Of a DNA stretch of 5,203 nucleotides, positions 5,072-5,203 are shown piece after piece. The stretch spans positions 1 to 5,203 of the forward strand of contig JACDGH010000204.1 in the NCBI GenBank assembly GCA_013815395.1. The letters run 5' to 3'. This DNA comes from Parachlamydiaceae bacterium (GTDB taxonomy: Bacteria; Chlamydiota; Chlamydiia; Chlamydiales; Parachlamydiaceae). The notes under the pieces were generated by a model. It had not been told where the DNA came from. It made no database searches and saw nothing but the letters and a program-made list of their open reading frames with translations. Position 1 is the first letter of the stretch. Each line of letters opens with the position of its first letter. Position numbers and translations under genes: made by a program.

Positions 5072-5203
5072 ATGCATCCTGATTCAACGGGCTGGCCTCT
5101 CATTGAAAATCAAAATTTTTTTTATCCAAATTATCATGATGTCGTGCCCACTAAGGAAAATGAACTTGCGAAGGAATTATTTGCTTTATTATCTAAGCAT
5201 GCC
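5072..5203 (+). CDS. Unidentified protein, N-terminal 44 residues (3' end outside window)
   Basis: An ATG at 5072 with ribosome site GAGGTG (5064-5069) opens a frame that stays open for 44 codons to the window edge. The visible peptide begins MHPDSTGWPLIENQNFFYPN and continues with an acidic-basic, probably helical stretch, 'KENELAKELFALLSKHA'. There is no signal peptide, membrane segment or motif I recognise. Reasons to believe it is real are the good ribosome site, the same ATTGAGGNNTTATG start context as the SEC-C gene, and the change from very AT-rich spacer to normal composition at the ATG. Its function is unknown; from its position it may be the first gene of a rightward unit. Confidence 0.6.
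   Translation, partial: MHPDSTGWPLIENQNFFYPNYHDVVPTKENELAKELFALLSKHA

Overview
The window looks like part of the chromosome of a moderately AT-rich bacterium. The best lineage clue is the TtcA-type tRNA thiolase. Its N-terminal 'PPWSGLGKRLES', the 'HDYG(V/I)TIIRPLIYV' stretch and the late 'CRCP(V/I)GQ(D/N)S' cysteine cluster resemble, from memory, chlamydial TtcA proteins more than the E. coli type. I infer a Chlamydiota-like organism, probably an environmental one with a larger genome. Another intracellular lineage such as Legionellales remains possible. No mobile element, CRISPR array, rRNA or tRNA is visible.

Layout. (1) Positions 1-1045, plus strand: the C-terminal end of a HAD-superfamily hydrolase, cut by the window edge, overlaps by 4 bp (ATGA) with a gene for an exported protein that has a lysozyme-like motif region. 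(2) Positions 1051-3773, minus strand: a MoxR-type AAA+ ATPase is followed 11 bp downstream by a large protein of 618 residues. That protein has an N-terminal TraB/ChaN-like domain and a long C-terminal region I cannot assign. Its stop codon lies 5 bp from the stop of the lysozyme-like gene, so the two transcription units converge with no room for a terminator between them. (3) Positions 3864-4604, minus strand: the TtcA-type tRNA 2-thiocytidine synthetase. (4) Positions 4605-4721: a divergent control region with a good sigma70-type promoter facing right, a weaker one facing left, and a small overlapping leader ORF. (5) Positions 4722-4946, plus strand: a 74-residue SEC-C zinc-motif protein. 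(6) Positions 4947-5071: a very AT-rich spacer starting with an alternating-AT perfect palindrome. (7) Positions 5072-5203, plus strand: the first 44 codons of an unidentified gene that runs off the window.

The most interesting item is the MoxR plus TraB/ChaN-like pair. MoxR ATPases normally work as chaperones with a vWA-domain partner. Here the ATPase is tightly linked to a large protein of unknown activity, and no vWA gene is present between the flanking genes. This looks like a compact ATPase-effector or ATPase-substrate module whose function I cannot assign. The other genes are housekeeping (TtcA), envelope-related (lysozyme-like) or of general unknown role (HAD, SEC-C).
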